This document shows, piece after piece, positions 10,185 to 22,109 of a DNA stretch of 64,000 nt. A program made the position numbers and the translations under genes. The stretch is from Seminavis robusta (Eukaryota; Bacillariophyta; Bacillariophyceae; Naviculales; Naviculaceae), in the NCBI GenBank assembly GCA_903772945.1, contig CAICTM010000151.1, forward strand, positions 1 to 64,000, given 5' to 3'. The notes below the pieces were generated by a model. It made no database searches. It was not told the origin of the DNA and saw only the letters and a list, made by a program, of their open reading frames with translations. How positions within the stretch are numbered: position 1 is the stretch's first letter; every line of letters begins with the position of its first letter.

Positions 10185-11640
10185 TCAATACTGCTGATAG
10201 AACTCTTGGGGTGCTGGCACGGCAACAAAATACTTGTGTTGGGGCTTGACCGGTTTGGGCATACGTCCGCCGTCACCGGGTTGCCAGGACATGATTTCAA
10301 AGCACCAGTTGTAAATTTTGTCGCAGAATCCTTGCATGGGCAAAATGGTGAATGGCTCCTCGAGCTGTGTAGCCAATTCTTCCACACCAAAAAAGAAGAT
10401 ACTCAAGAAGAACATGGCTGGGACCATTGCAATATGATTCCAGCTTCCCTTGAATGGGTCGTAGATTGCCAATGGCAAAAGGGCGAGCCAAATAGTGATG
10501 AATCGACTGAGGTGACGAGTGTAGAAAAGAGGAACCGGGGATGTGAGCAGACGCTCGCTGGATCCCAAGTTGTCTTCAAAGATAGTGAGAGCTTCTTGGA
10601 CTTGATTGCGACGAACAAAATGCATGGGCACTTGTTCGATGGCGTAGCTCAAATCTTGCAAGGCTCTGTTGGGTCGATGAGCCGCATCAATAATTTTTTG
10701 TGCCTGCTCGCCTGGCAACTTTTCCATGATTTCTATGCGAAAGGCTTGTTCGTCTTCTTCTTCTGGTGAAAGATGCCTTTTCATAGCTCGAACAAAGGAC
10801 CACGTGCACAAAGCAACGTAGTTGAGTGTTTCCTGGCGTGTTTGGGGATCAAAGTCGGGAATGCCGGTATCATAGAAGGTGTTGGCCATGCGGACCAAGT
10901 CACGGGTGTGGTTGATGTTCATTCCCCAGTTCTTTCGAGCTTCGTCCCAACGTTTGTATGAGGTGTTGACACGGAATGCTGTTGACGAAACACCAAAAGG
11001 TACAAGCAAAGAAAGAGATTTTAGATGAACAATCTTCTCAGGCGGTGAGTCATCTGATGATGCTTCAGCCCGGCGCCTCGGCTTTGCGAAACATCGCAGT
11101 AACGTGCGTTTGGATATTAGATCAAAGGACAGAGATGAGTAATTATAGGGGCCACTTACTGAGCAAAAGAGCAAGAGAAGATCCCGACAAAGTGAAGGGA
11201 TTGAGAGGGAGTCCAGCAGCAGGCAAAATTCCACCTCCAATGATTGGGTCCATTTGAGTTCCATCAATGCCTGTAGGGCCAGTGACCAGAGCATTCCAGA
11301 CGCAGACAATGGCGGCGAAAGAAGTTACAAAAAAGACTTCAGACTTCATGTTTTGGTAGACTCCGCTGCTGAAGAGTGAACCCATGTAGATCAAGAATCG
11401 ATCTTGTTGACGATGTTTCTTCCAATCATCATGGGTGTACACGGTACGGCGGTATCTTCGAGCGTACTCGGGATCGATTTTCACACCCCCAACGTTCTCG
11501 ATGCAGAAGTTGTCGAATCCGGTCGAAACTGGAGCCTCTTCTACCGACAGCTTCGTCAGACTCTTGGAAGTCATAGACGTCGAGGGCGTAACAAACCCTT
11601 GGGTCAAGCCCAAAAGGGTCGCAAAAACAAACAACTTCAT
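10185..11640 (-). CDS. bestrophin-like anion channel, plastid-targeted
   Basis: Two exons, 11640-11160 and 10978-10185, joined across a 181-bp intron (GTAAGT...ACAG) to give 424 residues. The splice restores SLALLL-T-FRVNTSYKRWDEAR, the conserved bestrophin/UPF0187 segment after the first hydrophobic region. Later family blocks are SERLLTSPVPLFYTRHLSRF, a hydrophobic pair near WLALLPLAIYDP and MFFLSIFFFGVEELATQLEE, and an acidic-flanked gate-like region ending PFTILPMQ. The N-terminus MKLFVFATLLGLTQG followed by FVTPS is a signal peptide with Phe at the predicted cleavage site, the diatom plastid-import signature. Known relatives are thylakoid voltage-dependent chloride channels and bestrophin-like proteins around the pyrenoid, so a role in thylakoid ion balance or bicarbonate supply is inferred, not shown. 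Confidence 0.85.
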
Positions 11641-12857
11641 CTTACTGTTTTACTTCAAAAAATGAAGGCTGCTGATCTTGCTTGCAAGCGTACGAAGAAT
11701 GCAGGATCGGCTGAAGTCGCTTTGAACCGGTCAACTCTTGTCTTACTTCGAGAAAGATACGCGCCGATGGAGAAAATAGCATTCGTCGAGAGCTTTCATT
11801 TGTTCTTGACGCCGAGTGACGTTTGCCAAACACGTCAGTGTGATGGTACACAAGGTCACCATGCGCGCAACGAGGAAATATGTTGAGTTACCTTGAAGCG
11901 ACAGCTCCTTCAACAATGAACACCCACCGAAATGAAGATGCAAATCGTAGCAAGGAGGAGAAGCAAATCGCGGAAAGGAGGAGATGCACCTGTGCCGGAA
12001 AGCTTCCTTTTTGATGATGGTATTCTGATCGGCCACAGCACTGCTTGTTCCAGTTTTCTCCATCGTGGACTGTGTGTCAGCCTCCCAAATTTTACAATTG
12101 AACTGACCCAAAGTTACGCATACTAGCTAGCTAGGGCTCCATTCTTGATAGTTTCAGCCTCAAAACAGTCAACGTTTTCGTGGTCCCTACGGTAGTACTC
12201 AGAAGTCATCTGAACCCCACGAGGCGGGGGATCCTACTAGGAGAGGAACTAACCAGTGGACGTTGACAACCCTACGTACCAGTTTGACTGGCCGATCTGG
12301 ACGGTGCCATTGTAGCAACGTACCATTAGACCTTCTTATAGGCGCGGGTGCTTTCAAATAGGGGTCTTTCCTTTTGTTGGAGAAAACGAAGAGCCCAGAG
12401 AAGGTGCATATAGTACCGGTAGGGGGACTACATGTAGTATCCCTCCCTACCACGTACCAGTACCAGTACCGTGATAAGCTCCCCTTTCAAAACTTCAATG
12501 CATCCGTTGTGGGCGTCCAGCATTGTATGTACCAGGCTGGTACACCGTAGAGCGAAGAGGACCCACCAGATTGAGTTACGACTGTAGAGCCAGATTAACA
12601 GTTACCTGGCCACAGCCTTTGGTCTTAAAAATTCCATTTGGAGCACATCAGTGCAAGCTAAGAGTAGACCCTAGGCAGGCAGGATCTACCAATTTATTTA
12701 AGCAAGCAATTGAGCATTGCATTCCAGGACGATCCTTGCGACTTTTGAATGCTGACAGTTAGTTCTCACAACTTTAAAGAATTCACCGTCAATAGAAAAC
12801 ATCGGGACTAGGTCTACAGCAGCATGGATATCCCCAGCTACATTGTCATCGGCAACT

Positions 12858-12887
12858 CCACTTTGCCACTTTGCCACTTTGCCACTC
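12858..12887. repeat. short tandem repeat, unit CCACTTTG
   Basis: About 3.5 copies of the 8-bp unit CCACTTTG in direct tandem. Confidence 0.7.
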
Positions 12888-13389
12888 GTACGAGTAGACG
12901 ACGAAAAGGTTGAAGAGTCCTCGACCAGGCCCAGAAGCAAAGCTCTGAACATCCCGTCGAGCACTCCTCTAGCGATCAACTTACGATGGACATCTGGTGG
13001 GCCAACATTTGCTGCCTTCTCCGCCAAAAAGGGTCGTTCGTTCTGCCTCGGGACCAATGGGCTATCCATATCTTCCTACTCCGAAGATTGGAAGCCGGTC
13101 CTCATCGGGGGCGAGTAGACCAAACTTGGCAACGAAGGCGAAGAAGCCACTCCCCGACCTCCTCGCGCCAAAAAAATGGAGAACCAAGAGCTTGAATAAC
13201 CCAACGGGCGTAGATCCACCAATTCCGTATCGATACTGTCGCCAAACGATCACGGCGTCGATAGGGCAGCAGCAGAGAACGTGGTTGTTTCCTGGGTTGG
13301 GCTGGGTATTGGAAAATGTATATGCCGTAAAGTCAATGAGTGAAATCGGATCCGGTGAAATCACCGTAGAAATTGGACCTCGAGTGGCC

Positions 13390-13890
13390 TGGAGATGGAC
13401 GGGGGGATACCGGTAGGTCCAGAAGCAAGTCCTGGAGTTGGTCCATGCGTGGGGCCTGGTGATGGATCAGGGACAAGTCCAAGAGTAGACCGTGATGTGG
13501 GCGTGCGGAGTTGGTCCAGGTCCAGATGCGGGGTGGTGGACCAGTGGTGAGTCCAAAAGTATGCCAAGGTGTGTGGTCTGGAGATTGGAAAAGGGCCAGA
13601 AGTACTGTAAGTCCTGAAGTTTTGGTTCGGGTGCGGTGCCCCGAGGTCGGACATAGTGGCGAATACGTCCCGGTACGGGATAAGATCCTAGTGTAGGTTC
13701 AGGTGTGGAACCAAGAGTGGGGCACGGGCTTGGAGACAGTCGGGGGTTAGGCCTGGTGTACGGTATGGTATGGCAGACCCCCACTCAGGGCCTGATGTGG
13801 ACCAGCTACTAGGAGTGCGCCTGGAAATGGACCATGAATGGTCTTGGAGTGGGTCCAGGTGTACAATCGCAGAACCAGGAGTGGTTGGGG
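13390..13890. repeat. degenerate GGTCCAG/GAGTGG repeat
   Basis: Around 500 bp of strongly strand-biased sequence built from variants of GGTCCAG, GGAGTGG and GGTGTGG. Read on the minus strand in two frames it gives Pro-Thr-Gly-rich text such as GPTHGPTPGLASGPT and TLGSTPEPTLGSYP. It looks like a decayed minisatellite or the relic of a Pro-Thr repeat gene. Confidence 0.55.
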
Positions 13891-14428
13891 CTTTCACCGG
13901 CAGCTCAATCCCTTCAGAATTTTGATTGCGCTGGCTAGTCTTCCTGGTACAACCTGACTGACTTGACTGGAGGAGAGACTGACATGCCAACCGGTGGGGC
14001 CGCATCGTTGACAACGAAGTTTTAGCCGCTCAGCAGCTTTTATAAGAGCAGGCTTCACCACGTGGAAGGTTGCAATCCCGCCAAAAAGTGACTCCGTGGA
14101 TTGTGGCTAGAAAGCTGCGGCGAGTGTCCATCCGAGACAACCCGAGGACTGACGTTTGGGCGAAGCCTTTCAATAACGTTGAATGAATGATTGGATCAGC
14201 GACAGCAGCCATCAGCTTGAAAGACGCAACACTTTCGTCCAGTGTGCCTGCCGTTAGCGCCCCCACTGTTTGTGAAAGATCGAATCATTATTGTGCTGCC
14301 AGGTGGAAAGCTTGCTGAGCAGCTTGGTTTCATTAGCATTCGTTGAGATCCTGTTACACAATCAGTCATTACTTTCTTTATAGGATCCCTTTGGTTTGGT
14401 ACCAATCACCAGCCCCTTCACGCTAACA

Positions 14429-16379
14429 ATGAGGTTCACAACGTCTTCTTCCATACTGCTTCTTGTGGCTGTCGCATTGGTTCTACTGGACCAGTCCAAA
14501 ATTGGAGCTGTGGCCCGAAAGCCTTCTCGCCCATCGCGTGGACCCCCTCCTCGCCGTGGACCACCACCTTCATCACGTCGTCCAAGCAGCCGAAGACGGC
14601 CACGTGATGAAGACGAGGGAGACGATGATGACGACGACGATGCAGAAGAAGATATCCTGGGTTTTGCGGATGATTCTGAAGAGGAGGAGGAAGAAGAAGA
14701 GGAAGAGTACGAAGCACCCCGTCCCTCCAAAAGGCGACCACCTCCCAAGTCGTCATCAAGACCGCCATCACGCAAGCGACCGCCTCCTCCGCGTGAGTAT
14801 GATATGGATGAAGAGGACGAGTATGATGACTATGAACAACCACGTAGACCCAGCCGAAAGCGAAGCAGTGGAGGTAGCAGTCGCAACAGCAACAGCCGTA
14901 AAGGCCCCCCGTCGCGCAGAGGCCCTCCTTCCAGACCATCCAAGGTTGTGCCATATGGACGTGGACCACCCCGTCGACGAGGACCCTCGGCTACAGAGCA
15001 AGCAGCAGCTACTTTCAGCAGAGGCTGGAATGCCTTTGCCAGTGTCATGCCAGATCCAGCCACTGTTAAAGACGGGGTGGCTTCTAGTATTAGCACCGCC
15101 AGGGAGGCAACTTCTGCCCTTTCCGGCAATCTCTACCGTGAAGTCAAGGGCCTTACCAGTTCAGAATTGGAGCAGGTCATGCTCAAAGCCACAAGACCGG
15201 ATGATACTCCCGTCAAAGGAAAACATGTGGAGCGATTAGTTGGAGTGACATACCAAATCTCACCGCGCTATGATATCTACGATGCTGTCTTGCGCAAACT
15301 CTGGGGTAAAATGGCCGAAAAGGATTGGAGGACTACCATTAAAGCGTTGTATATTCTCCATCGATTTAGTGCGGATGGGGCACCAGAACACGCACAGGCC
15401 CTCAAGGCACGCTTACGAGAGCTGCGAAGGACCAAAGATCCGAAGCGCAAGGACAAATACTTCAATTCCAAGCAGATGTTGGCGGGCGATTCCAAGGTCA
15501 GTACAACCGTGCCGTGGGTCGTCCTCTGTAGTCTGTTTTTGCAAATGTTTGTTGCTCACGTCCATTGTCTCTCATTTGTCTAAGCAGCCTGAGAACATCA
15601 AGTACCGTGCATTCATGGCACGATACTCTCACTTTGTGCTGCTTCGGGCACAATGCTTTGGAGGTATCTTTGATGAAATATCACAAAAACCTGCACCCGC
15701 CAAACGCGACAAGAAGGGCAAGGCTCCTCCCAAGCCGAAACCCATCACATCCACCAACCTCCGAGTGGAACATTTGGATGCCGCCAAAATGATGCTTAAG
15801 GCCGGAGTCGCCTGTCAGTTGAAAGATGGAGAAGAGTGTGAAAATACAGCAATTGCTGCCGAACGTGTTGCATCTGATATGATTGGTTTGACCACAGCCA
15901 CGGCTATTGCCCTCAACAGGGCTTTGAAGAGTGATGATTCCATGGCAGGGGCTGACCCTGCTGTTATTAGGCGATGGTGTGAGTTCTACAGTGAAGAATT
16001 GTTGCCACAGACGCGGGCCATGGTCAAGAAGACATCTGCAAGGCTGGATGCCTTTGGTCTATTTTTGCCATCGCGAATGGGGGCAAGTCTGTCGCCGGAA
16101 ACTCTAGAGAAGGGTCTCAAAGCGGAGGAATGGGCAGGCAGCAGCACTACTGCAGACGACGAAGAGGAAGTCAAAGATGATTCCGCAAACAAGGAAGCAG
16201 AAGCAGAGAAGGATGAAGAAGAAGAGGAAGAGATAGACGAGAAAGAGGAGGAACCACTGGAAGAAGAGGAAGAAGAGGCAAAGGGATCGGTGGCTGACGA
16301 AGCTGCCTTTGACGAAGGGGACGCTGAATACGATGAATATGAGTACGACGAAGAAGAATACTACGATGATGAGGGTTGA
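14429..16379 (+). CDS. ANTH-domain protein with N-terminal hydrophobic anchor
   Basis: Exons 14429-15496 and 15588-16379 with a 91-bp intron (GTCAGT...GCAG) encode 619 residues. The first ATG in frame is at 14429. Residues 1-29 carry a hydrophobic core (ILLLVAVALVLL). About residues 30-185 are disordered, alternating Arg/Pro-rich and Asp/Glu-rich blocks. About residues 245-430 match the ANTH (AP180/CALM) fold: LEQVMLKATRPDDTPVKGKH, DWRTTIKALYILHRF, then KYRAFMARYSHFVLLRAQCF after the splice. ANTH proteins bind phosphoinositides and clathrin coats in the cytosol. A helical stretch follows, then a Glu-rich C-terminus ending YDDEG. The hydrophobic start is odd for this family. The strongly basic residues just after it favour an anchor with the rest of the protein cytosolic, not secretion; that is inference. 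Confidence 0.8.
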
Positions 16380-16609
16380 ACACTACCTTTGATCTAGCTA
16401 GTTGTCTATCAATCTTTACCAAACTGTGCCTTGGATCGGTAGCTACCGTATCACTCATTGCATGTCCATTCTCTTTTGTAAAATTACATATTACATAAGG
16501 CTATTAGCTCTCATCGCAACAAGTCCATTGCAACGATAAGTGCGTTTTTTGTTGTAACCTAGAGGCGAGGTAATAGAAACATGGTAGCAACAGCTATTGA
16601 ATTGTTCGC
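16380..16609. other. 3' flank of the ANTH gene
   Basis: Contains TAGCTAG and GGTAGCTACC palindromes (about 16396 and 16438). No gene. Confidence 0.5.
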
Positions 16610-16803
16610 TCAATGCTTCACAAAGCAAAGGCTACCGTATCCCTTCTTAGCAGCTTCGGCACAAGTGTTGTCGCGTTGCTTCTGAGGGCAGTCACCCTCG
16701 CGAGCCCACTGCAAGATTTTAAGATGGCCCTCTTTGGCAGCACCAGAGCATGTCTGCTTATCCCAAGCTAGGGATGGTTTCACTCTACCGGTTGGAACTA
16801 AAA
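16610..16803 (-). pseudogene. ankyrin-repeat gene remnant
   Basis: The minus strand reads, without an ATG, WDKQTCSGAAKEGHLKILQW and then AREGDCPQKQRDNTCAEAAK before a stop at 16610. This matches the protist-type ankyrin repeat with TC..AA..GHL..LQWAR spacing. About one and a half repeats remain. A TAA lies upstream near 16830 and a TTTTAG acceptor-like site sits just inside, so this is either the orphaned last exon of a lost gene or a small gene fragment copied from a larger ankyrin family. No upstream exon was found. Confidence 0.6.
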
Positions 16804-17401
16804 TAAGTAACCGTAGCAGAGCAGCCTTCCATCCTTGTTACTTGTCTTCAAAATAGCTCAGTCGCACGCTTTGAAAGTCATTAATGCTTCATCAAAGTTG
16901 CTATATGATGACGTCATTTTACCGATTAACTTGTCCAGTCCTACTAGGGACTCACTCAGCCGTTGCAAAAGCTGTCTCCGTCCCTGGCCACAAAACCTTT
17001 TCTTGCTCCTCGCCGCCCATTGCAATTGTGAGAGGCCGACAACAGCAGTGCACGAAATCAAAAAGTTGGTTGCATTTATTTGTTGGAGCACTGCTGTGGG
17101 AATTGGGTCCAGTAGCCCCATTCTAGCCAGCCAGGAACGAGTAGTGAAGGGATTTTGGCTTCCACCATCCCGTGACGGCTCGCCTCAGATCCTTCTTGTC
17201 TCGGTCGGAGGGTTGGCGTCACGCGGGAGCCTACGGCGCGACACGTAGGCGGCCACGAACTCATTTATCATTCGCTCAGCAAGCGCAAACACCCAGCAAC
17301 GGTACGGTACCGTTGACAGCAACAACAGCGCAACTTAGTTGACATTGCATTGCAGGACCACCAAGACAGTACAGGACAGTCATATCATAAGCACATACAC
17401 C
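16804..17401. other. intergenic, probable NAA15 promoter side
   Basis: A minus-strand ORF (17121-16858) has no domain signal. The 60 bp before the NAA15 start contain a GGTACGGTACC palindrome (about 17301-17311). Nothing else is recognisable. Confidence 0.4.
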
Positions 17402-20372
17402 ATGTCCACTGCAGCTAGCGACAACCCACAAGCAGGCGCTGGGCGTCCATTGCCCAAGAAGGAAGCCGATCTGTTCAAGAATGTGGTCAAGCATTATGAG
17501 ATGAAGCAGTACAAGAAAGCCATCAAGCAGGCAGATACCATTCTCAAAAAGTTTCCCAACCACGGGGAAACTCTGGCCATGAAGGGTCTGACATTGAACT
17601 ACATGTCCAAACGAGAGGAAGCGCATGCTTTGGTCAAGCAAGGTCTGACCATGGATATGAGGTGAGCAGACTCGACTCGACTCAATTTGAGCTGGCTGAG
17701 ACGTGGCTCTCTCTCTAGAGGTATCTGTAATGTTGTCTTGGTCTCATGTTGACTTGTTGTTTCTCTGTTTTTCCTTCTTATCTTTTGATGCTACCGACGC
17801 TACCACCTGTGATGAATGATAATGGGTAGATCGCATGTTTGTTGGCACGTTTATGGGCTGCTACATCGATCCGATCGAAACTACAATGAGGCGATTAAAG
17901 CCTACAAACAGGCCCTGCGCATTGATTCAGACAACCTACAAATCTTGCGTGACTTGAGCATGCTGCAAATTCAGATGCGGGATCTTCATGGATTCATGGT
18001 CACTCGCCATACACTCTTGACACTCAAATCCAATGGAAAACCCAATTGGTTGGCATTTGCAATGGCTCGACATCTTACCGGCGATCTTCGTGGGGCCATT
18101 TCCGTCATTGATATCTACCTGGGAACTCTCTCGGAGGGATCTCCCGAACTTGACCGTGGCTTTGAATCATCCGAACTGGCACTCTACCGAAACTCATTAC
18201 TCGCGGAGATACCCAACAACTATGAAGAAGCATTGAAACATTTGGACGAATGCCAGAGTGTTGTCGTCGATACGGGAGCACTCATAACCGCACGCGCCAA
18301 ATATCAGTTGAAACTGGGAGACTTTGACACTGCCCACAGCACCACACTGCGCCTCTTTGAACGTGGCACCACGGATGACTTTCGGATCCAGTCACTCTAC
18401 ATGTTATGCGTCTTGAAAATTAACGACGAAAAAGTAGTCGATGAGGCGCTACGGCTAAAGGGAACACGTACCCTGGCATCTTACTTGCCGCTCACCAACG
18501 AACAGAAACAAACGCTCCGAACAGCATACAGGGAAGAACTGGCACCCTTATATCCCAAGTCGTATGCGGTACAAAGAATACCCCTCGCACTCATGCATGA
18601 TCAAGACGAACTCGTCGCAGCCTTGGATCCCTTTTGCCGTAGAGACTTGACAAAAGGTGTCCCTTCTCTCTGCTCGGAGCTTGGTTGCTTTCTCCTGCTA
18701 GAAAAGAATGGTCTTCTCGTCAAAGCCGAAGATCCCGTCGACATCAAAGAACACCCAACCTTTCAATCTTTGGTCAAGATGGTGGATGGCTATGTGGAAA
18801 ACCTCACCGCTTGCAACAAATTCGCGGCTTCGGACGAAACAGAGGAGGCGCCGTCCACCCTTCTTTGGACATTGTATCTTCGCGCGGGTCTGTATGAGTT
18901 GGAAGCAGATTATGGAAAGGGAATTGAGATGCTAGATAAATGCCTCGAACATACCCCCACTGCTGTGGATGTCTACGAGCTCAAGTCACGATTGCTGAGA
19001 AAAGCAGGAGATATGAAAGCCGCCGTGGAGGCATTGGATCAAGGGCGCGACTTGGATCGGCAAGATCGATACATCAACAATCAAACTACCCGGTACATGC
19101 TACTCGCAGGCATGGAAGAGGAAGCCCTGAAAAGAATATCACTATTCACTAGGCACGAAGGAAATCCTGAACAGAATCTGTTTGACATGCAATGCTCATG
19201 GTACGAATTGGAGCTGGCCGCCTGCCTGAGGCGGAAAGGCGAATGGGGACGCAGCCTCAAAAAGTATTGTAAGTTGTCGTCTGTTTCCTTCTTTCGAGCT
19301 TTTGTTTGTTTGGGAGCAACAGTCAAAAATCTTACCTTTCATCTCTGCTTCTGTTCATTCAGCCGCTGTCGTAAAGCATTTTGCTGACTACAGTGAAGAT
19401 CAATTTGATTTTCATGCTTACTGTCTGCGAAAGGTTACTCTTCGATCGTACATTGAAGTTCTCCGCTTCGAGGATAAGCTCTACGGAGAGGATTACTACT
19501 TTGAAGCTGTCAGCGGCATCATTGCTATCTACCTACATCTCTATGATAATCCTGATCTGTTAAAGAATGATGAAGAGCCAGACTATTCGAAAATGACTGC
19601 GGCGGAGCGCAAGAAGGCTAAGAATATTGCGCGCAAGAAGAAGAAAGCCCAGGAGAAGAAAGAGGCTGAACAGAAGGAAAAGGAGGCTGCTCAGAACGGT
19701 AGCAAAAACAACAACGCCAACAGCAAAAAGGGTGGAGGGAAGCCGGGATCGGATGTTGTCGAAGAGGATCCAAACGGCGAAGAGCTTCTGAAGAAGGATC
19801 CACTGGAAGAATCTCAAAAGTTTGTCAGTATCGTCTCCAAATTTGCACCCAACTGTTTCGACACCTGGATACTCCAATACGATGTCTCTATTCGGAGGAA
19901 GAAGTACATGCTTGCCCTACAGGCTCTGTACCGGGCTCGATCCATTGACTCTGAACGGAGCGAGTACATCTCCCGGTTAGTTGACTTTTCCACCAAAATG
20001 AATGCAGTCGGCGATCTTCCTGGGCCCGTTGGAACAATTCTCAAGGAGGAAACCCCTCATTTGCTCGACAACAAGTCAGTAAAAGAGTTCCTTGACGCTG
20101 CCGTGGCTAAGATTGGCCAGACTGGATCAAAGGCAACCCTGCCTGTTCGAACATCAGTAGCAAAGGCCTTGGTCGATACAAAGGCGGGTTCAGTATCCAC
20201 TGCAGCCGCTCTGATACTGGATGGTGGGATCTCGGCGAAAGGCGTTTCGGTTCAATCATGCAGCGATGCTTTTGCAGTTTTGAAATCTTTCGGCGGCGAG
20301 GCAGCGTCTGCCGCAGACAAGTGGGTTGCTCAAGTCAAGGAGCGCTTTCCGCTGGCGCAAAGTTTAAGCTAA
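17402..20372 (+). CDS. NAA15: NatA N-terminal acetyltransferase auxiliary subunit
   Basis: Three exons, 17402-17661, 17830-19268 and 19363-20372, join across introns of 168 and 94 bp to 902 residues, close to the usual length of NAA15/Nat1. The first splice creates [20 protein letters not shown], a hallmark block of the family. TPR helices run through most of the protein, starting at PKKEADLFKNVVKHYEMKQY. A Lys/Glu-rich segment (KKAKNIARKKKKAQEKKEAE) and LLKKDPLEESQKF match the conserved C-terminal half. NAA15 anchors the catalytic subunit NAA10 on the ribosome and shapes its active site for co-translational acetylation. The gene is convergent with UAP1, only about 240 bp apart. Nothing abnormal was seen. 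Confidence 0.93.
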
Positions 20373-20613
20373 GAATCATTGATTGAATCGCCAAGATGCA
20401 AAGTTGTAGCCATACTGTTTGTCCTACCGTAGCTAACGAAGGTTGTTAATAGTATTTGAACGTGCTCAGACTTCCCATAATGAGGATCTCGGTGGGACGG
20501 TTGAAAAGGGTTCTGGACGAACATGAAATCAGACCCATCGAATTGCGATGTTTATCGAACTAACAGTACCGTAGCCAGATTACTGCAACTCTAGCTAGTA
20601 GATAGATTTGCTG

Positions 20614-22109
20614 TTAAAGCGAGAAGGGAGCTGAGAATTCCTTGTCCTTGACCAGCTCCTCCAGGCCCTCTCCCGCAAACGAAGTCAGAGGTGAGATTTC
20701 ATTTTGATCGCTGTTACCAGTGACTTTACCACCTGCAACCTCCACCCATGCCTTGGCCAGATTGGAAATGGCCGCACGGGCTGTGTCGGGACTGTCGGAT
20801 GGAGACCCAGGCGCATTTTTGACTGAAAACCGGATAAGCAAAAAGGAGAGTGAGAAACGGCGACATGTCACGTATTGAAACTGGGAAAGAATCGAATCGC
20901 CTTCCGGCACTGACCTGGAGCAAACTCCTCCGCCCGAGACACATCCCAAATAGCCATCCTTTTTGAAAGCGGGAACACATCGAAAATGAACGTCTCTAGT
21001 TTGATCCCATTGTTGGCTGTAGGTGTGACAGTTTCTTTCTTTTCGTGGTCGTAATAGGGGATCTTTTTGTGTGCCAAATGGTACAGATTACCGAAATTGG
21101 GCAGGATCTTCTCTTTTATAAAGTCCAATGTGTAGTAATGGTTACAGATGTTTCCCGCCCCAAAGACGAGTCTCCCATTGCCATCTTCTTGTTCCGCCAT
21201 TTCTTTGGTGATTTCCGAGTATTCAATGACGCAGGGTCTTCCATCCCTGGCTGCCACAACACCCACTTTTTCATGAGCATTGGTCTTCCAACAGACCTTG
21301 TTTCCACAATCAGCCTGTTCGGAAATGCAGTATCCTAGAAAGCGAGGATCGGCTGGTTTGACGAGGGAGTTGTCAATGGCAAAGACATGTAAATACTTCA
21401 AGCCTCGCTTGTCCATATCTGCCAATGCTCCTGACTTGCTCAGCGAAGGATAGATGCCCCCATTTCCATCGGGTGCCACAGCAATTTTGCTGGTCGTCTC
21501 CATGATGATTTTGTTGTCTTTACCAAAGCACGGCAATACACCTTGTTGGAAAAAGAAAATGTCGGCTCTCTCCATTCCAAAACAATTGTTGCTTTCAAAA
21601 AAGGTCACCGTCTCTTCATGGTTGATTGGAGAAGTCATGACGTAGAGTGGCACATTCTTATCCGCCTTGGTCAAATGCTTGAGACGCAAGAGACGTTCCA
21701 CAATCATTTGAAAGAGTGTCCTTCCACTGGGCAGACCAATGTTGTACATTCCTTTCGGATGATCGAACCCTAATCGAGTGCCTTGTCCACCGGCTAGAAC
21801 CAATGCTGCCACTTGGCCTTGGGCTATGGCTTCCAGACCCAGAGGTTCTACCTTTTGGACCATCGCAGCATCGCTGGAATAGGCAACTCGCTCGGTCAAG
21901 GGTGCGATTGTTTGACTGGCACTCTCCTCTTCTTGCTTTTTCAAAGTGGCTTCCAATTCAGCAATGGGAGGGATTTTCTCCAGCTCCACTGAAGCGAGCT
22001 GGTCAAAGAGCGCCTTCTTGTCCGCGTCACTCAGATCTGGAACAAACTGCAACACATGCTCTTGTCCGTGCTCCTTGAAATGTGCTTCGACTTCGGCAGG
22101 GGTCTTCAT
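20614..22109 (-). CDS. UAP1: UDP-N-acetylglucosamine pyrophosphorylase
   Basis: Exons 22109-20915 and 20822-20614 (92-bp intron, GTCAGT...TCAG) give 467 residues. The splice makes EEFAPVKNAPGS, matching the conserved FxPVKN block. The nucleotide-binding loop LAGGQGTRLGFDHPKG is at about residues 105-120, with GLPSGRTLFQ, MTSPINHEET, FFFQQGVLPC, PDGNGGIY and GIKLETFIFDVF in family order. It makes UDP-GlcNAc from UTP and GlcNAc-1-phosphate in the cytosol, feeding N-glycosylation and chitin synthesis. The start at 22109 gives an N-terminus like other family members (EHGQEHVLQF). An in-frame ATG farther upstream (MRFATGLE) would add about 50 residues and is less likely. It is divergent from the RDR-helicase gene. 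Confidence 0.93.

Larger units (their letters stand above)
11641..14428. other. long intergenic region with low-complexity repeats
   Basis: Nearly 2.8 kb without a gene I can defend. A minus-strand ATG ORF at 13069-12698 (123 codons, MDSPLVPRQ...) and an overlapping plus-strand ORF at 12843-13118 both look protein-like in part, but neither has a domain. At most one can be coding. The region also holds an 8-bp tandem repeat (12858-12887), a degenerate GGTCCAG repeat (about 13390-13890), and CTAGCTAG / TACCGGTA palindromes (12124-12133, 12412-12422). Confidence 0.5.

Noticed and set aside
10206-10769. 187-codon plus-strand ORF
   Set aside because: Antisense to the bestrophin exon 2, which has strong family matches.
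11743-12111. 122-codon minus ORF upstream of the bestrophin gene
   Set aside because: No domain and overlaps the probable promoter and 5' UTR of that gene; not supported as a separate gene.
12698-13195. Overlapping ORFs on both strands that look partly protein-like
   Set aside because: Neither strand gives a family, splice structure or clear start; mentioned in the intergenic entry only.
14436-15129. Long minus-strand ORFs (177, 137 and 99 codons) opposite the ANTH gene
   Set aside because: They mirror the Arg/Pro and Glu/Asp-rich low-complexity coding region on the plus strand; no ATG context or domain.
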